In this document: positions 54,260 through 63,838 of the stretch, piece by piece
Position numbering within the stretch: the stretch's first letter is position 1
Layout: each line of letters opens with the position of its first letter
DNA from: Sulfurivermis fontis
Lineage (GTDB): Bacteria; Pseudomonadota; Gammaproteobacteria; Thiohalomonadales; Thiohalomonadaceae
Reading direction: 5' to 3'
Assembly (NCBI RefSeq): GCF_004001245.1
Contig: NZ_AP018724.1
Location: 2,038,501-2,102,500 of the forward strand
DNA: 64,000 bases
Notes under the pieces: generated by a model
The model's database searches: none
Seen by the model: only the letters and a program-made list of their open reading frames with translations
What the model was told of the DNA's origin: nothing
Translations under genes and position numbers: made by a program

Positions 54260-55813
54260 ATGACCGCCGACAGCTACGACGCCATCCCCTACGACAGCAC
54301 GCCCTTTGCCGAGACCCACCCCGATCACCTGTGCGTGCTGGGCCGTCTGTTCGGCCTCGACGCACCGGCACCGGAAACCGCGCGTATCCTGGAGCTGGGC
54401 TGTGCCACCGGCGGCAACATCATCCCGCTGGCCTTCCACCTGCCACAGGCGCAGGTGCTCGGCATCGAACTTTCCGCCGGCCAGGTGGCGGTGGCGCAGG
54501 AGCTGATCGGCAAGCTGGGCCTGACCAATATCGAAGTGCGCCAGGGCGACATCATGGAGCTGGGCGCCGAACTGGGGCAGTTCGATTACATCATCGCCCA
54601 CGGTGTGTACTCCTGGGTGCCGGACTTCGTGCGCGAGAAGATGCTGACGCTGTGCCGCGAACTGCTCAGCGACAACGGCATCGCCTACATCAGCTACAAC
54701 ACCCTGCCCGGCTGGCGCATGCGCGGCATGCTGCGCGACATGCTGCTCTATCACGCCCGCGACGCGAAAACACCACGCGAGCGCCTGGCCAAGGCCTACG
54801 AACTGTTCGACCTGATGGACAGCGCCACCCGCGGCCTCGATGCCCTCAGCGCCAAATACCTGCGCAGCGAGATCGCCGCCGTGCGCAAGGCACACCCCAG
54901 CTACATCTACCACGAGTACATGGAAGAGATTAACCAGCCCTTCCTGTTCAGCCAGTTCGCCGCCGACGCCGAACGCCACGGCCTGCAATACCTGTGCGAC
55001 GTGGAACTGGGCACCGCCTTCCCCTCCACCCTGGGCGAGGCGGCCGAGGAGGCACTGGGGTTCGCCGGCGATGTGCTGGAACTGGAGCAGTACATGGACT
55101 TCGTGCGCAACCGCAACTTCCGCCGCTCCCTGCTCTGCCGCCAGGAACGTCCCATCACCCGCGACCTGGCCCTGGAGCAGTTCGAAAACTTCGCCTTCAG
55201 CGCCCAGCTCACCCCGCCGAAGAAAGTGGAACTGAGCCGGCCGCGCGAACAGAAGTTCACCTCCGCCGACAACCACGACTACACCGTCAGCCATCCGCTC
55301 ACCAAGGCCGCGCTGCTGCACCTCGCCGCCGTCCACCCCGACGCCGTGCCCTTTGCCGAACTGGTTGCCACCGCGCAGCAGATCACCACCGGCAACGGCG
55401 GCCGCCAGCATGCCGATCAGGTCGACCACCTGTTCGGCGAACTCTTCAGCCTCTATGCCCACCAGGCCATCCGCATCAGCCCGCGCCCGCAGCATTTCGA
55501 GAAAGTAATCAGCGAACGCCCGCGCCTGCACGCCCTGGCCCAGGCCCAGGCGGCGATGAATCTCGGCCACCTCGCCACCGTGCGCCACACCACGGTGCAG
55601 CTGGATGCATTTTCATCCCACCTAGCCCGCCTGCTCGACGGTACGCGCACGGTGGATGAAGTGGTGCAGGAGATGACAGGTGCAATGGAGCGCGCCGAGA
55701 TACTGGTGGCAGACGACGGCAAGAAGGCCGATGCAAAGAAGCTGGCGGCGACGGTGGCCGCCAATGTGCAGCGCTTACTGGAGGTATTTGCGCGGCAGGG
55801 GTTGCTGGTGTGA
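54260..55813 (+). CDS. SAM-dependent methyltransferase with regulatory domain (protein-lysine methyltransferase-like)
   Basis: A 517-residue protein. Residues 40-190 form a class I methyltransferase fold (ILELGCATGGNIIPLAFHLP, FDYIIAHGVYSWV, LPGWRMRGMLRDMLLYHARD), and the middle (215-300) matches the methyltransferase regulatory domain. The C-terminal third (about 310-515) has a winged-helix-like outline. The overall layout resembles the outer-membrane protein lysine methyltransferases of Rickettsia. The substrate here is unknown. Confidence 0.82.
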   Translation: MTADSYDAIPYDSTPFAETHPDHLCVLGRLFGLDAPAPETARILELGCATGGNIIPLAFHLPQAQVLGIELSAGQVAVAQELIGKLGLTNIEVRQGDIMELGAELGQFDYIIAHGVYSWVPDFVREKMLTLCRELLSDNGIAYISYNTLPGWRMRGMLRDMLLYHARDAKTPRERLAKAYELFDLMDSATRGLDALSAKYLRSEIAAVRKAHPSYIYHEYMEEINQPFLFSQFAADAERHGLQYLCDVELGTAFPSTLGEAAEEALGFAGDVLELEQYMDFVRNRNFRRSLLCRQERPITRDLALEQFENFAFSAQLTPPKKVELSRPREQKFTSADNHDYTVSHPLTKAALLHLAAVHPDAVPFAELVATAQQITTGNGGRQHADQVDHLFGELFSLYAHQAIRISPRPQHFEKVISERPRLHALAQAQAAMNLGHLATVRHTTVQLDAFSSHLARLLDGTRTVDEVVQEMTGAMERAEILVADDGKKADAKKLAATVAANVQRLLEVFARQGLLV

Positions 55814-55990
55814 ATTGCACTCCCGTCCCATAGGGACAGCGACAGGGATGGGGTCGGTCACGCCGGGAGCATGTGGCCCACGGATAGGGAGGGGCGGCCG
55901 CAGTCAGGACTCGTCCAGGTACCCAGGTAACAGTTGCGGCTTGTGCGCTGCACGCACCTCTTATCCCTCAGCATGTCCATTGGGGCAACA

Positions 55991-56764
55991 CTACAAATCG
56001 AACCGCAGCGTCACGCCAGCCCCCCAGTCCGGGCTGGCATCGCTCAACCCCATCATCAGATGACCGGTGATGCGGGTTGCACGCTCCATCTGCTGCCCCA
56101 GATAAAAGGTCAGCTCACGCTTGCCATCGATGCCGGACAGTGCCTCCTGTTCGGCATACAACTCGACACCGCCATCGACCTCGCGGCCGACGGGAAAATC
56201 GACCCCGACGCCGCCATACCAGATGTTGTCATACTCGATGCCGGCCGGATCGCCCAACACCTTGTAGCCGACGTGGCCGTATACGGCCTGGCGCGCCAGC
56301 TCCAGTTGCAGCGCGTAGTCATTCTCGCCGGTGCCGAGACGACTGGCCTCGTCTGCCGTCCCGAACTTGACCTTGGCGGTCAGTGCCGCCCAGGGCCGGC
56401 GCGGCCCCTCCTCCCACAGGCGCAGGGTGGCCGAGGCGGTAATGTCGCCGACGCCGCTGTCGGTGCGTGAGGTGGTACGGGTATTGGTCGGGCTGAGCCG
56501 CCCCATGCCGCTGCCGCTCACCACCACATCGCCCGGACCGGAAACCCACAGATAGGGCACACCGATCGACCAGGCATAGCGCTCGTCGACATACTCCAGC
56601 TTCACCGGCAGCGACAACAGGCTGACGTTGCTGCCGGTACCATAATCGCCGCGCGTATATTCACCACCCACGCTGACACTGTAGCCGGAGTCGGCCTGCG
56701 CCAGCGGCGCCATGGCCAGCGCCAACAGCGCCACCAGCGTCTTTTTCCTGTTCAGTCCCGTCAT
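55991..56764 (-). CDS. Outer-membrane beta-barrel protein
   Basis: A 257-residue exported protein: signal peptide (1-24, APLAQA), alternating strands rich in Gly, Tyr and Trp (YAWSIGVPYLWVSGPGDVVV, DYALQLELARQAVYGHVGYK) and a C-terminal strand ending in a phenylalanine signature (GAGVTLRFDL). It looks like a small transporter-type barrel of the phenol-degradation-associated group. The GTG at 56767 is an alternative start. The 177 bases between it and the methyltransferase (55814-55990) hold no gene that I can see. Confidence 0.75.
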   Translation of the reverse strand: MTGLNRKKTLVALLALAMAPLAQADSGYSVSVGGEYTRGDYGTGSNVSLLSLPVKLEYVDERYAWSIGVPYLWVSGPGDVVVSGSGMGRLSPTNTRTTSRTDSGVGDITASATLRLWEEGPRRPWAALTAKVKFGTADEASRLGTGENDYALQLELARQAVYGHVGYKVLGDPAGIEYDNIWYGGVGVDFPVGREVDGGVELYAEQEALSGIDGKRELTFYLGQQMERATRITGHLMMGLSDASPDWGAGVTLRFDL

Positions 56765-56803
56765 CACTGATCCCTAATCCACGCAAAGATACGGGGCGCC
56801 CTG

Positions 56804-57334
56804 TCAGCGCCGCCCCCCCATACCACCACCAAAATCGCGCCGCTGCTCCATGCGGCTGCGCAGCGGGCGCTGCCGCTCCTGCAGCGTCTCCTCGCGGCGT
56901 TGCTGCAGTTCCTGCCGCTGCTCCGGCGTCATCGCCTCCCAACGCTGGCGCAACTCCTGCTGCCGCTCCGGCGGCAGTTCGCGGAACCACTGCTGCCGCT
57001 GACGGATGCGCTCCTGCTGCTGCGCCGGCAACTGGCGGAACTGTTCGTAACGTTCGCGCACCTGGGCCTGCTGCTGCGGTGTCAGACGCCGCCACTGCTC
57101 AAACCGCTGCTGCACCTGCGCGCGCTGCGTCGGCGTCATCGCCTGCCAGCGTTGCGCCCCTTTCTGCAGGCGGCTGCGCTGCTCGGCATCCAGGCCATCC
57201 CAACGGGAGGCGTAGGGTGCCAGCACCTTCTGTTCATCGGCGCTCAATTCATTCCAGGCCGGCGCGGCCTGCGCTGCCGTGACGGCAAGCAGCAGGGCGG
57301 CAGCCAGCGCATTGAACCATCGCTTGCTCATCAT
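56804..57334 (-). CDS. DUF3106 family exported protein
   Basis: A 176-residue exported protein rich in Gln, Arg and Glu. A signal peptide ends near 23 (AAQAAPAW). The mature part is a run of short repeats built on W-X3-L/M-X-P-X2-R/Q (WNELSADEQKVL, WQAMTPTQRAQVQQRFEQWR, FRQLPAQQQERIRQRQQWFR). The pattern is that of DUF3106. It is the final gene of the ECF sigma operon; its start overlaps the 65-residue ORF by four bases. The function is unknown. Confidence 0.88.
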   Translation of the reverse strand: MMSKRWFNALAAALLLAVTAAQAAPAWNELSADEQKVLAPYASRWDGLDAEQRSRLQKGAQRWQAMTPTQRAQVQQRFEQWRRLTPQQQAQVRERYEQFRQLPAQQQERIRQRQQWFRELPPERQQELRQRWEAMTPEQRQELQQRREETLQERQRPLRSRMEQRRDFGGGMGGRR

Positions 57335-57528
57335 GTCTCGTCTCCTTCACGTGCGGCGGCATCCTGGTCCGGCACGGGCACATCCAACTGGGTCGGGTCC
57401 AGCCATTGCCCGTCGGCACTCTCGAAACTGCCAAGAAACTCCAGCAACTCCGGGCTCGGTGCCTCTTCCTCGGCCGCCAGCGGCGCGGCCAGCAGCAGCG
57501 CCAGCAATGCCAGTGGCTCAACCCGCAT
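57331..57528 (-). CDS. Small exported hypothetical protein
   Basis: A 65-residue ORF with a good signal peptide ([20 protein letters not shown]) and a short acidic mature part (SPELLEFLGSFESADGQWLD). It overlaps the genes on both sides (11 bases with DUF3619, four with DUF3106), which supports it as a real gene. The LEFLGSFE motif recurs at the same place in similar sigma-DUF3619-DUF3106 clusters to my recollection, but I cannot check this. No function known. Confidence 0.7.
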   Translation of the reverse strand: MRVEPLALLALLLAAPLAAEEEAPSPELLEFLGSFESADGQWLDPTQLDVPVPDQDAAAREGDET

Positions 57529-57859
57529 GGGGTTCCTCCTCTGCCAGCCAGTGATAAAAATCCAGTTCCTGGTACAGCTCCAGATCCTCGCTTGCCGTCA
57601 GCAACTCGAAATCCGTTGCACTGTCCACGGCAGTCCCCGGCAACAGCGCCGGCTGTCCCAGCCACAGCATGGCGGCGAACAGCGAGGCCAGCACGGCACC
57701 GCCCAGCGGCAGCCACCAGTACCGGCGCTGCCGCTGCGGCCTCTGGGCTCGGGCCCGCGCCTGCGCCAGGCGGGAGCGTGTAACCGCATCGAGATTGGCG
57801 ACACTCTCGTCCAGGGCGGCACGGACCTGCGCGATCAACCTCCGCTCGTCATCTTGCAT
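57518..57859 (-). CDS. DUF3619 family membrane protein, likely anti-sigma-like
   Basis: A 113-residue protein with one central membrane helix ([20 protein letters not shown]), a cytoplasmic N terminus with a helical [20 protein letters not shown] segment and an acidic periplasmic C terminus ([17 protein letters not shown]). Its place directly after the sigma factor gene (11-base overlap) and its topology are like a small anti-sigma factor. That role is inferred. Confidence 0.78.
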   Translation of the reverse strand: MQDDERRLIAQVRAALDESVANLDAVTRSRLAQARARAQRPQRQRRYWWLPLGGAVLASLFAAMLWLGQPALLPGTAVDSATDFELLTASEDLELYQELDFYHWLAEEEPHAG

Positions 57860-58421
57860 GGCCTTGCTCCTCCAGTTCGCCGCGCAACGCCAGCAATGCG
57901 CGTGAATAATGCGTCTTCACACTGCCTTCCGCGATGCCCATGGCGGCTGCCGTTTGTGCCGTATCCAGCCCCTCCCAGGCGCGCAGCAGGAAGACCTGCT
58001 GCTGACGCAGGGGCAGACGACGCACGGCACGTTCGATGGCATTCAGGGTCTGCTGGCCGACGAGCCGCTGCTCGGGTTCGTCGCGCGCCGCCGCGGGCAC
58101 AGCCTCCAGCCTCTCTCCCTCCTCATCCCGACTGCCGCCAAACCAGGCAAACAGCCGCGAACGCACCCTGCTACGCCGGTACCAGTCACGGATCCGGCTT
58201 TGCAGAATGGTATGGAACAGCGGCGGCCATTCCACCGCCGGGCGCTCCGCGTAGCGCTGCACCAGGGCCAGCATCGCCTCCTGCACCAGCTCCAGCGCAT
58301 CGTCGCGGCTGCCGGTGGCAAACCAGGCGATACGGAAGGCGCGCCCCTCGATCCCGGCGAGGAACCGGTTCAACTCCGCATTGAATTCCAGGACGCCCTC
58401 CTTCCCCGGCAATCCCGGCAA
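57849..58421 (-). CDS. ECF-type RNA polymerase sigma factor
   Basis: A sigma-70 family protein of up to 190 residues: region 2 (about 15-85, [40 protein letters not shown]) and region 4 (120-185, [40 protein letters not shown]). No in-frame ATG precedes region 2. The frame starts at a TTG at 58421, with a weak ribosome site; another TTG lies closer to region 2. Its operon (DUF3619, small exported protein, DUF3106) suggests an envelope-stress role. Confidence 0.85.
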   Translation of the reverse strand: MPGLPGKEGVLEFNAELNRFLAGIEGRAFRIAWFATGSRDDALELVQEAMLALVQRYAERPAVEWPPLFHTILQSRIRDWYRRSRVRSRLFAWFGGSRDEEGERLEAVPAAARDEPEQRLVGQQTLNAIERAVRRLPLRQQQVFLLRAWEGLDTAQTAAAMGIAEGSVKTHYSRALLALRGELEEQGHAR

Positions 58422-58453
58422 CGCAAGTCGCGCTGCCGGTCCAACCGCACAAC

Positions 58454-58816
58454 TCAGTAACGGCCCTTGCCACCACCGGCACCACCACCGCCCATGCGGC
58501 TGCCGCCCATGCCGCCACCACCCATCTGGCCACCGCCCTTGCCCATGCCGCCCTGGGCGCCGGCACCATCATCATTCAACTGCTTTTCCAGGCGCTTCTG
58601 GTTTTCCGCCCGCTTGGCCTCCTCCACATCCGCCTGATGAACGCGTTCCTGGGCACGGGTACGGGTCTGCTCCTGCACCTGGGTCTGCGTCTGGGTGCGG
58701 GTCTGGGATTGAGTCTGGGTTTGCGTCTGGGTGGCGGCCTCCTCGGCCCATGCCGGGGCGCCCAGCAGTGAGACCACCAGGCCGGCGGACAGCAGTGAGT
58801 AACGAATGGTATTCAT
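58454..58816 (-). CDS. Exported low-complexity protein with TQ repeats and Gly/Met-rich tail
   Basis: A 120-residue protein. A signal peptide (1-25, APAWA) is followed by a Thr-Gln repeat block ([20 protein letters not shown]), a charged helix and a Gly/Met-rich tail ending GGGKGRY. AGGAG is flush against the ATG at 58825, so the ATG at 58816 is used. It lies 32 bases before the sigma factor gene and may be controlled by or with it. The composition resembles metal-binding or surface proteins; no family recognised. Confidence 0.65.
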   Translation of the reverse strand: MNTIRYSLLSAGLVVSLLGAPAWAEEAATQTQTQTQSQTRTQTQTQVQEQTRTRAQERVHQADVEEAKRAENQKRLEKQLNDDGAGAQGGMGKGGGQMGGGGMGGSRMGGGGAGGGKGRY

Positions 58817-58910
58817 GATGTTCATCTCCTTCGAGGCGTGGAAAACGTTGTCACTACACCAGCCAACAACGCGGCAGCGCGCCCGCGGTTGACACGCAGG
58901 AGAAACGGTT

Positions 58911-59675
58911 TCACAACCGCAGCACGCTACGGGCATTGGCGGTGGTGGCCGCGGCAAGCACAGCGGCCTCCTCGCCACGCACCGCGGCCAGCGCCGCCAG
59001 CACCTCCGGCAGGTATTCCGGGCTGTTGCGCTCGCCGCGGTGGGCCGCAGTGACGATATCCGGGGCGTCGGTCTCCAGCACGATGGCTTCCAGCGGCAGA
59101 TCGGCGGCCAGGGCGCGGATGCGACTGGAACGCTCGTAGGTGAGGGTACCGCCAAAGCCCAGCTTGAAGCCCAGGTCCAGATACTGTTCCGCCTGCTGGG
59201 CGCTGCCGGAAAAGGCGTGGGCGATGCCGCCCTGGCTGAACTTCAGCCGGCGCAGGGTGGCGAGCACCTGGTCGTGGGCCTTGCGTACATGCAGCAATAC
59301 CGGCAGGGCGAACTCCTCGGCGAGGCGCAGCTGCGCCTCGAACAGGGCCTGCTGCGCCGCGCGATCCAGCCCCTCGATGAAATAGTCCAGCCCGATCTCG
59401 CCCACGGCCAGCGGCCGTTCCTCGGCCAGCAGCGCGCGCAATTCCACCAGATGCTCCGGCCGGTGAACATCGAGATAGATGGGATGCATCCCGAAGGCCG
59501 GCAGCAGGTCCGCCTCCCAGCGGCACAGGGCGCGCAGGAACTCCCAGCCCGGCTGGTGGATGGCCGGCACCACCTGCCGCACCACCCCGGCGGCGCGGGC
59601 GCGCGCCAGTACCTGCGCGCGATCGGCGGCAAAGTCCTCAACGTCTATATGGCAATGGGTATCGATGAGTTCCAT
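58911..59675 (-). CDS. tatD: TatD-family metal-dependent DNase
   Basis: A 254-residue TIM-barrel hydrolase. Metal ligands: LIDTHCHIDVEDF, GEIGLDYF, LLHVRKAHDQVL, HAFSGSAQQAEQYL and ETDAPDI. TatD proteins are Mg-dependent 3'-5' nucleases. The open frame runs upstream of 59675, but that ATG (MELIDTHCH) is the family start. The 94 bases to the TQ protein hold nothing obvious. Confidence 0.92.
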   Translation of the reverse strand: MELIDTHCHIDVEDFAADRAQVLARARAAGVVRQVVPAIHQPGWEFLRALCRWEADLLPAFGMHPIYLDVHRPEHLVELRALLAEERPLAVGEIGLDYFIEGLDRAAQQALFEAQLRLAEEFALPVLLHVRKAHDQVLATLRRLKFSQGGIAHAFSGSAQQAEQYLDLGFKLGFGGTLTYERSSRIRALAADLPLEAIVLETDAPDIVTAAHRGERNSPEYLPEVLAALAAVRGEEAAVLAAATTANARSVLRL

Positions 59676-59802
59676 GGTGTCATTAAAGCAGGATCGCGCG
59701 GCGGCGTGTGTGGCGGCCGCCAGGCCGCCCACAGGCTTTCCTTGTATACTGGCGCCCCTGGCCCTACCTAATTAATTCCATTGCTCAGCGTGCAGGAACC
59801 CG

Positions 59803-62721
59803 ATGAATCAGCCGACCACCCATTCCGCCTTCGCGTGGCTGCGCAGCAGCCGCATTCCTTCGCTCAATGTGGAGGTGCAGGAGTTCCGCCACAAGGTGAC
59901 CGGCGCGCCGCACATCCATATCGCCGCCGACGATGACCAGAACGCCTTCCTGGTGGGCTTCCGCACCGTGCCGCAGGACTCCACCGGCGTGGCCCATATC
60001 CTGGAGCACACCACCCTGTGCGGCAGCCGCCGCTACCCGGTGCGCGACCCGTTTTTCATGATGACGCGGCGCTCGCTCAACACCTTCATGAACGCCTTCA
60101 CCGCCAGCGACTGGACCGCCTATCCCTTCGCCAGCTGCAACCGCAAGGATTTCTACAATCTGCTGCAGGTGTACCTGGATGCGGTGTTCTTCCCCACCCT
60201 GGACCCGCTGGACTTCGCCCAGGAAGGCCACCGCGTCGAGTTCGCCGAACCGACCAACCCGGACAGCCCGCTGGTATTCAAGGGCGTGGTGTTCAACGAG
60301 ATGAAGGGCGCCATGAGCGCCCCCACCTCGGCGCTGTACCAATACCTCACCAAACACCTGTTCCCCACCATCACCTATCACCACAACCCGGGGGGTGACC
60401 CGGAGCATATCCCGGATCTCACCTACGACCAGCTGAAGAACTTTCACGCGCGCCACTACCACCCGTCCAACGCGCTGTTCATGACCTACGGCGACATACC
60501 GGCGCACGAACACCAACTGTACTTCGAGGAATATGCCCTCAAGGAATTCAATCGCCTGGACGTGAATATCCAGGTCCCCGACGAGCGGCGCTACGACGCA
60601 CCGCGCACGGCCACGGAGCGCTATGCGCTGGATGGCGAGGAAGACACCGCCGACAAGACCCACATCGTGCTCGGCTGGCTGCTCGGCAACGGCACCGACC
60701 CGGAAACCCTGCTCACCGCCCACCTGCTGTCCGACGTGCTGCTGGACAACAGCGCCTCGCCGCTGCGCCAGGTGCTGGAGACATCGGACCTCGGCAGCGC
60801 GCCGTCGCCGCTGTGCGGCCTGTCCGACTCCACCCGCGAGATGTTCTTCGCCGCCGGCCTGGAGGGCAGCAATCCGGAACACGCCGCCGCCGTGGAGCAA
60901 TTGATCCTCGACACCCTGCGCCGCGTCGCCGACGAAGGCGTGCCGCAGGAGCAGGTGGAGGCCATGCTGCACCAACTGGAGCTGTCGCAGCGCGAGGTGA
61001 GCGGCGACGGTTTCCCCTACGGCCTGCAACTGATGGTGCATGCCCTGGCGCCGGCACTGCACGGCGCCGATCCGGTGGCGGTACTCGACATCGACCCGAT
61101 CCTCAACCGCCTGCGCGAGCGCATCGCCGACCCGGATTTCATCAAGGCCGAGGTGCGCAAGCTGCTGACCAATCCGCACCGCGTCTGCCTGATCATGCGC
61201 CCGGACACCAACCTCTCCGCCGAACGCGCCGCCCGGGAGACGGCCCGCCTCGCCGCCCTGAAGGAAAAGCTCGGCAGCGCGGAGAAACAGCGCATCGTCG
61301 AACAGGCAGCGGCCCTGGCCGCACGCCAGGCCCAGCAAGACGATCCGGAAGTGCTGCCCAAGGTCAGCCTGGACGATGTGCCCACCGATCTGCACGTGCC
61401 ACAGGGCGAGACCGCCCCCGTCGCCGCCATGCCCGCCACCTGGTACACCCGCGGCACCAACGGCCTCGTCTACCAGGAACTGGTGGTGGATCTGCCGGAA
61501 CTGGAGCCGGACCTGGCCAACCTGCTGCCGATGTTCTGCAACATCGTCACCGAGGTGGGCAGCGGCGGCCGCGACTATCTCGCCACCCAGGAACTGCAGG
61601 CGGCGGTCACCGGCGGCCTGTCCGCGCGCGCCACGGTGCGCGGTTCCATCGACGACGCCAACCAGGGCCGCGGCGTGTTCGTGTTGTCCGGCAAGGCGCT
61701 GGCGCGCAACCACGCGGCCCTCAGCGATCTGCTGCGCGAGACCTTCGACAGTGCCCGCTTCGATGAACTGGAGCGGCTGCGCGAACTGGTGGCGCAGGAG
61801 CGCCTGCAACAGGAGCAGAGCGTCACCGGCAGCGGCCACGGCCTCGCCATGATGGCCGCCGCCGCCGGCCTCTCCCCCAGCGCCGCCCTGAGCCACCGCT
61901 GGTATGGCCTCGCCGGCATCAAGGCGCTGAAGCATCTCGACGACGCCCTGGACGACCCCGTCGCCCTGCAGGCCTTCGCCGATCGCCTGCAACGGCTGCG
62001 TAATGCCCTCCTCGCCGCACCGCGCCAGTTCCTGCTCATCGGCGAGGAGGAACAGCGCAGCGGCTACACCGCGGCCCTGGCCGCACGCTGGGCCGATGCC
62101 GCAGCGGTACAAGACACCACTCGTTTCGCCCTGCCGGCGAGCAACGAAGCGCGCAACCAGGGCTGGACCACCTCCACCCAGGTGAATTTCTGCGCCAAGG
62201 CCTACGCGGCGGTGCCGATGGAACACGACGACGGCGCCGCGCTGATGGTGCTGGGCGGCTTCCTGCGCAACAACTACCTGCACCGCGCCATCCGCGAACA
62301 GGGCGGCGCCTACGGCGGCGGCGCCGGCTACGACCCGGACAGCGCCGCCTTCCGCTTCTACTCCTACCGCGATCCGCGCCTGGCCGAAACCCTGGCCGAC
62401 TTCGATGCCTCGATCAGGTGGCTGCTGGACAACGACCATGCATGGCGTCTGGTGGAAGAGGCGATCCTCGGCGTCATCGCCTCCATCGACAAACCGGGTT
62501 CACCGGCCGGTGAGGTGAAAAAGACCTTCCACGCCGCCCTGCACGGCCGCACGCCGGAACAGCGCCGCCGTTTCCGCGCCCGTGTGCTGGGCGTGACCCA
62601 GGACGACCTCAAGCGCGTCGCCGCCACCTATCTGAAACCGGAGACCGCCAGCACCGCCGTGATCAGCAACCCGGCCACCCTGAAACAGGCCGGCCTGGGA
62701 CTGGAAGTGATCGCGCTTTGA
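59803..62721 (+). CDS. M16C (PreP-like) zinc metallopeptidase
   Basis: A 972-residue protease with four M16 domains in one chain. The inverted zinc motif is HILEHTTLCG (H-X2-E-H) near residue 66, with the distal glutamate in FNEMKGAMSAP. Other family segments are MNAFTASDWTAYPFASCNRK, QELVVDLPELEPDLANLLPM and QGGAYGGGAGYD. PreP enzymes degrade short unfolded peptides. No signal peptide is seen, so it is cytoplasmic. Confidence 0.93.
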   Translation: MNQPTTHSAFAWLRSSRIPSLNVEVQEFRHKVTGAPHIHIAADDDQNAFLVGFRTVPQDSTGVAHILEHTTLCGSRRYPVRDPFFMMTRRSLNTFMNAFTASDWTAYPFASCNRKDFYNLLQVYLDAVFFPTLDPLDFAQEGHRVEFAEPTNPDSPLVFKGVVFNEMKGAMSAPTSALYQYLTKHLFPTITYHHNPGGDPEHIPDLTYDQLKNFHARHYHPSNALFMTYGDIPAHEHQLYFEEYALKEFNRLDVNIQVPDERRYDAPRTATERYALDGEEDTADKTHIVLGWLLGNGTDPETLLTAHLLSDVLLDNSASPLRQVLETSDLGSAPSPLCGLSDSTREMFFAAGLEGSNPEHAAAVEQLILDTLRRVADEGVPQEQVEAMLHQLELSQREVSGDGFPYGLQLMVHALAPALHGADPVAVLDIDPILNRLRERIADPDFIKAEVRKLLTNPHRVCLIMRPDTNLSAERAARETARLAALKEKLGSAEKQRIVEQAAALAARQAQQDDPEVLPKVSLDDVPTDLHVPQGETAPVAAMPATWYTRGTNGLVYQELVVDLPELEPDLANLLPMFCNIVTEVGSGGRDYLATQELQAAVTGGLSARATVRGSIDDANQGRGVFVLSGKALARNHAALSDLLRETFDSARFDELERLRELVAQERLQQEQSVTGSGHGLAMMAAAAGLSPSAALSHRWYGLAGIKALKHLDDALDDPVALQAFADRLQRLRNALLAAPRQFLLIGEEEQRSGYTAALAARWADAAAVQDTTRFALPASNEARNQGWTTSTQVNFCAKAYAAVPMEHDDGAALMVLGGFLRNNYLHRAIREQGGAYGGGAGYDPDSAAFRFYSYRDPRLAETLADFDASIRWLLDNDHAWRLVEEAILGVIASIDKPGSPAGEVKKTFHAALHGRTPEQRRRFRARVLGVTQDDLKRVAATYLKPETASTAVISNPATLKQAGLGLEVIAL

Positions 62722-62741
62722 ACTACGGAATGAAAACGGCG

Positions 62742-62896
62742 TTAAACGCAAAGACGCAAAGGGGATTGACGCGCATGCTGTTTTCTCTGTGGTGGCGGAC
62801 GCCGGCGTCTTGTCAGGCGCCGCAATCGCCCAATCAATCGGGCTCCCACAAAGGAATACTTTGCGGCCGTGGCATCCTTTGTGTCTTTGTATTTAA
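62742..62896. repeat. 155-bp element with 21-bp terminal inverted repeats
   Basis: TTAAACGCAAAGACGCAAAG (then G) at 62742-62762 and the inverted CCTTTGTGTCTTTGTATTTA (then A) at 62876-62896 match at 18 of 21 positions. The 113 bases between hold no open gene. It fills the space between the M16C gene and the ABC exporter and looks like a small non-autonomous element or a REP-like insertion. Confidence 0.8.
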
Positions 62897-62911
62897 GCCT
62901 GTGACTTTTGC

Positions 62912-63838
62912 ATGACCCACGCACTGGACATCAGCGGCCTGCGCAAGACCTACCGCGGCGGCCACGAGGCCTTGCAAGGCATCGACCTGCACGTGGCGCA
63001 GGGCGATTTCTTCGCCCTGCTCGGCCCCAACGGCGCCGGCAAATCTACCACCATCGGCATCGTCACCGCACTGGTGAAAAAGTCCGCAGGCTCGGTGCAG
63101 GTCTTCGGCCACGACATCGACCGTGAGCCGATGATGGCGCGGCGCTGCATCGGCCTGGTGCCGCAGGAATTCAACTTCAACCAGTTCGAGCCGGTGATCG
63201 AGATCGTGGTCAACCAGGCGGGCTATTACGGCGTGCCCAAGGCGCAGGCGCTGCAACGGGCGGAAACCTATCTGAAACAGCTCGGCCTGTGGAACAAGCG
63301 GCGTGAACTGGCGCGCAATCTGTCCGGCGGCATGAAGCGGCGCCTGATGATCGCCCGCGCCCTGGCCCATGAACCGAAGCTGCTGATCCTCGACGAACCC
63401 ACCGCCGGTGTCGACATCGAACTGCGCCGCTCGATGTGGAAGTTCCTGCGCGAGGTGAATGCGCGCGGCACCACCATCATCCTCACCACCCACTATCTGG
63501 AGGAGGCGGAGAATCTCTGCCGCAATGTAGCCATCATCGATGCCGGTCGCATTGTCGCCAACACCAGTATCAGAACCCTGCTCCACCAACTCAACAGCGA
63601 AACCGTGGTGCTGGATCTCAAAGAACCGTTGGCCCACACGCCGCATCTGGACGGCTATGGCAGTTGCCTCGCCGACGCCTGCACCCTGGAAGTGGATATC
63701 CCGCGCGCCGAGGGCATCAACCGCCTGTTCCAATTGCTCTCGGCCCAGGGCATCGAGGTGGTGAGCCTGCGCAACAAGACCAACCGCCTGGAAGAACTGT
63801 TCCTGCGGCTGGTGGAAAACGGCGGGAGTCAACCATGA
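62912..63838 (+). CDS. ABC transporter ATP-binding protein (YadG type)
   Basis: A 308-residue ATPase of an ABC-2 type exporter: Walker A GPNGAGKSTTIG, Q-loop PQEFNFNQFEP, signature NLSGGMKRRLMIARALAHEP, Walker B LLILDEPTAGVD, switch H in LTTHYLEEAE. The C-terminal 70 residues form the typical extra domain. It overlaps the permease gene by four bases. Close relatives are YadG/YadH pairs; the substrate is unknown. Confidence 0.93.
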   Translation: MTHALDISGLRKTYRGGHEALQGIDLHVAQGDFFALLGPNGAGKSTTIGIVTALVKKSAGSVQVFGHDIDREPMMARRCIGLVPQEFNFNQFEPVIEIVVNQAGYYGVPKAQALQRAETYLKQLGLWNKRRELARNLSGGMKRRLMIARALAHEPKLLILDEPTAGVDIELRRSMWKFLREVNARGTTIILTTHYLEEAENLCRNVAIIDAGRIVANTSIRTLLHQLNSETVVLDLKEPLAHTPHLDGYGSCLADACTLEVDIPRAEGINRLFQLLSAQGIEVVSLRNKTNRLEELFLRLVENGGSQP

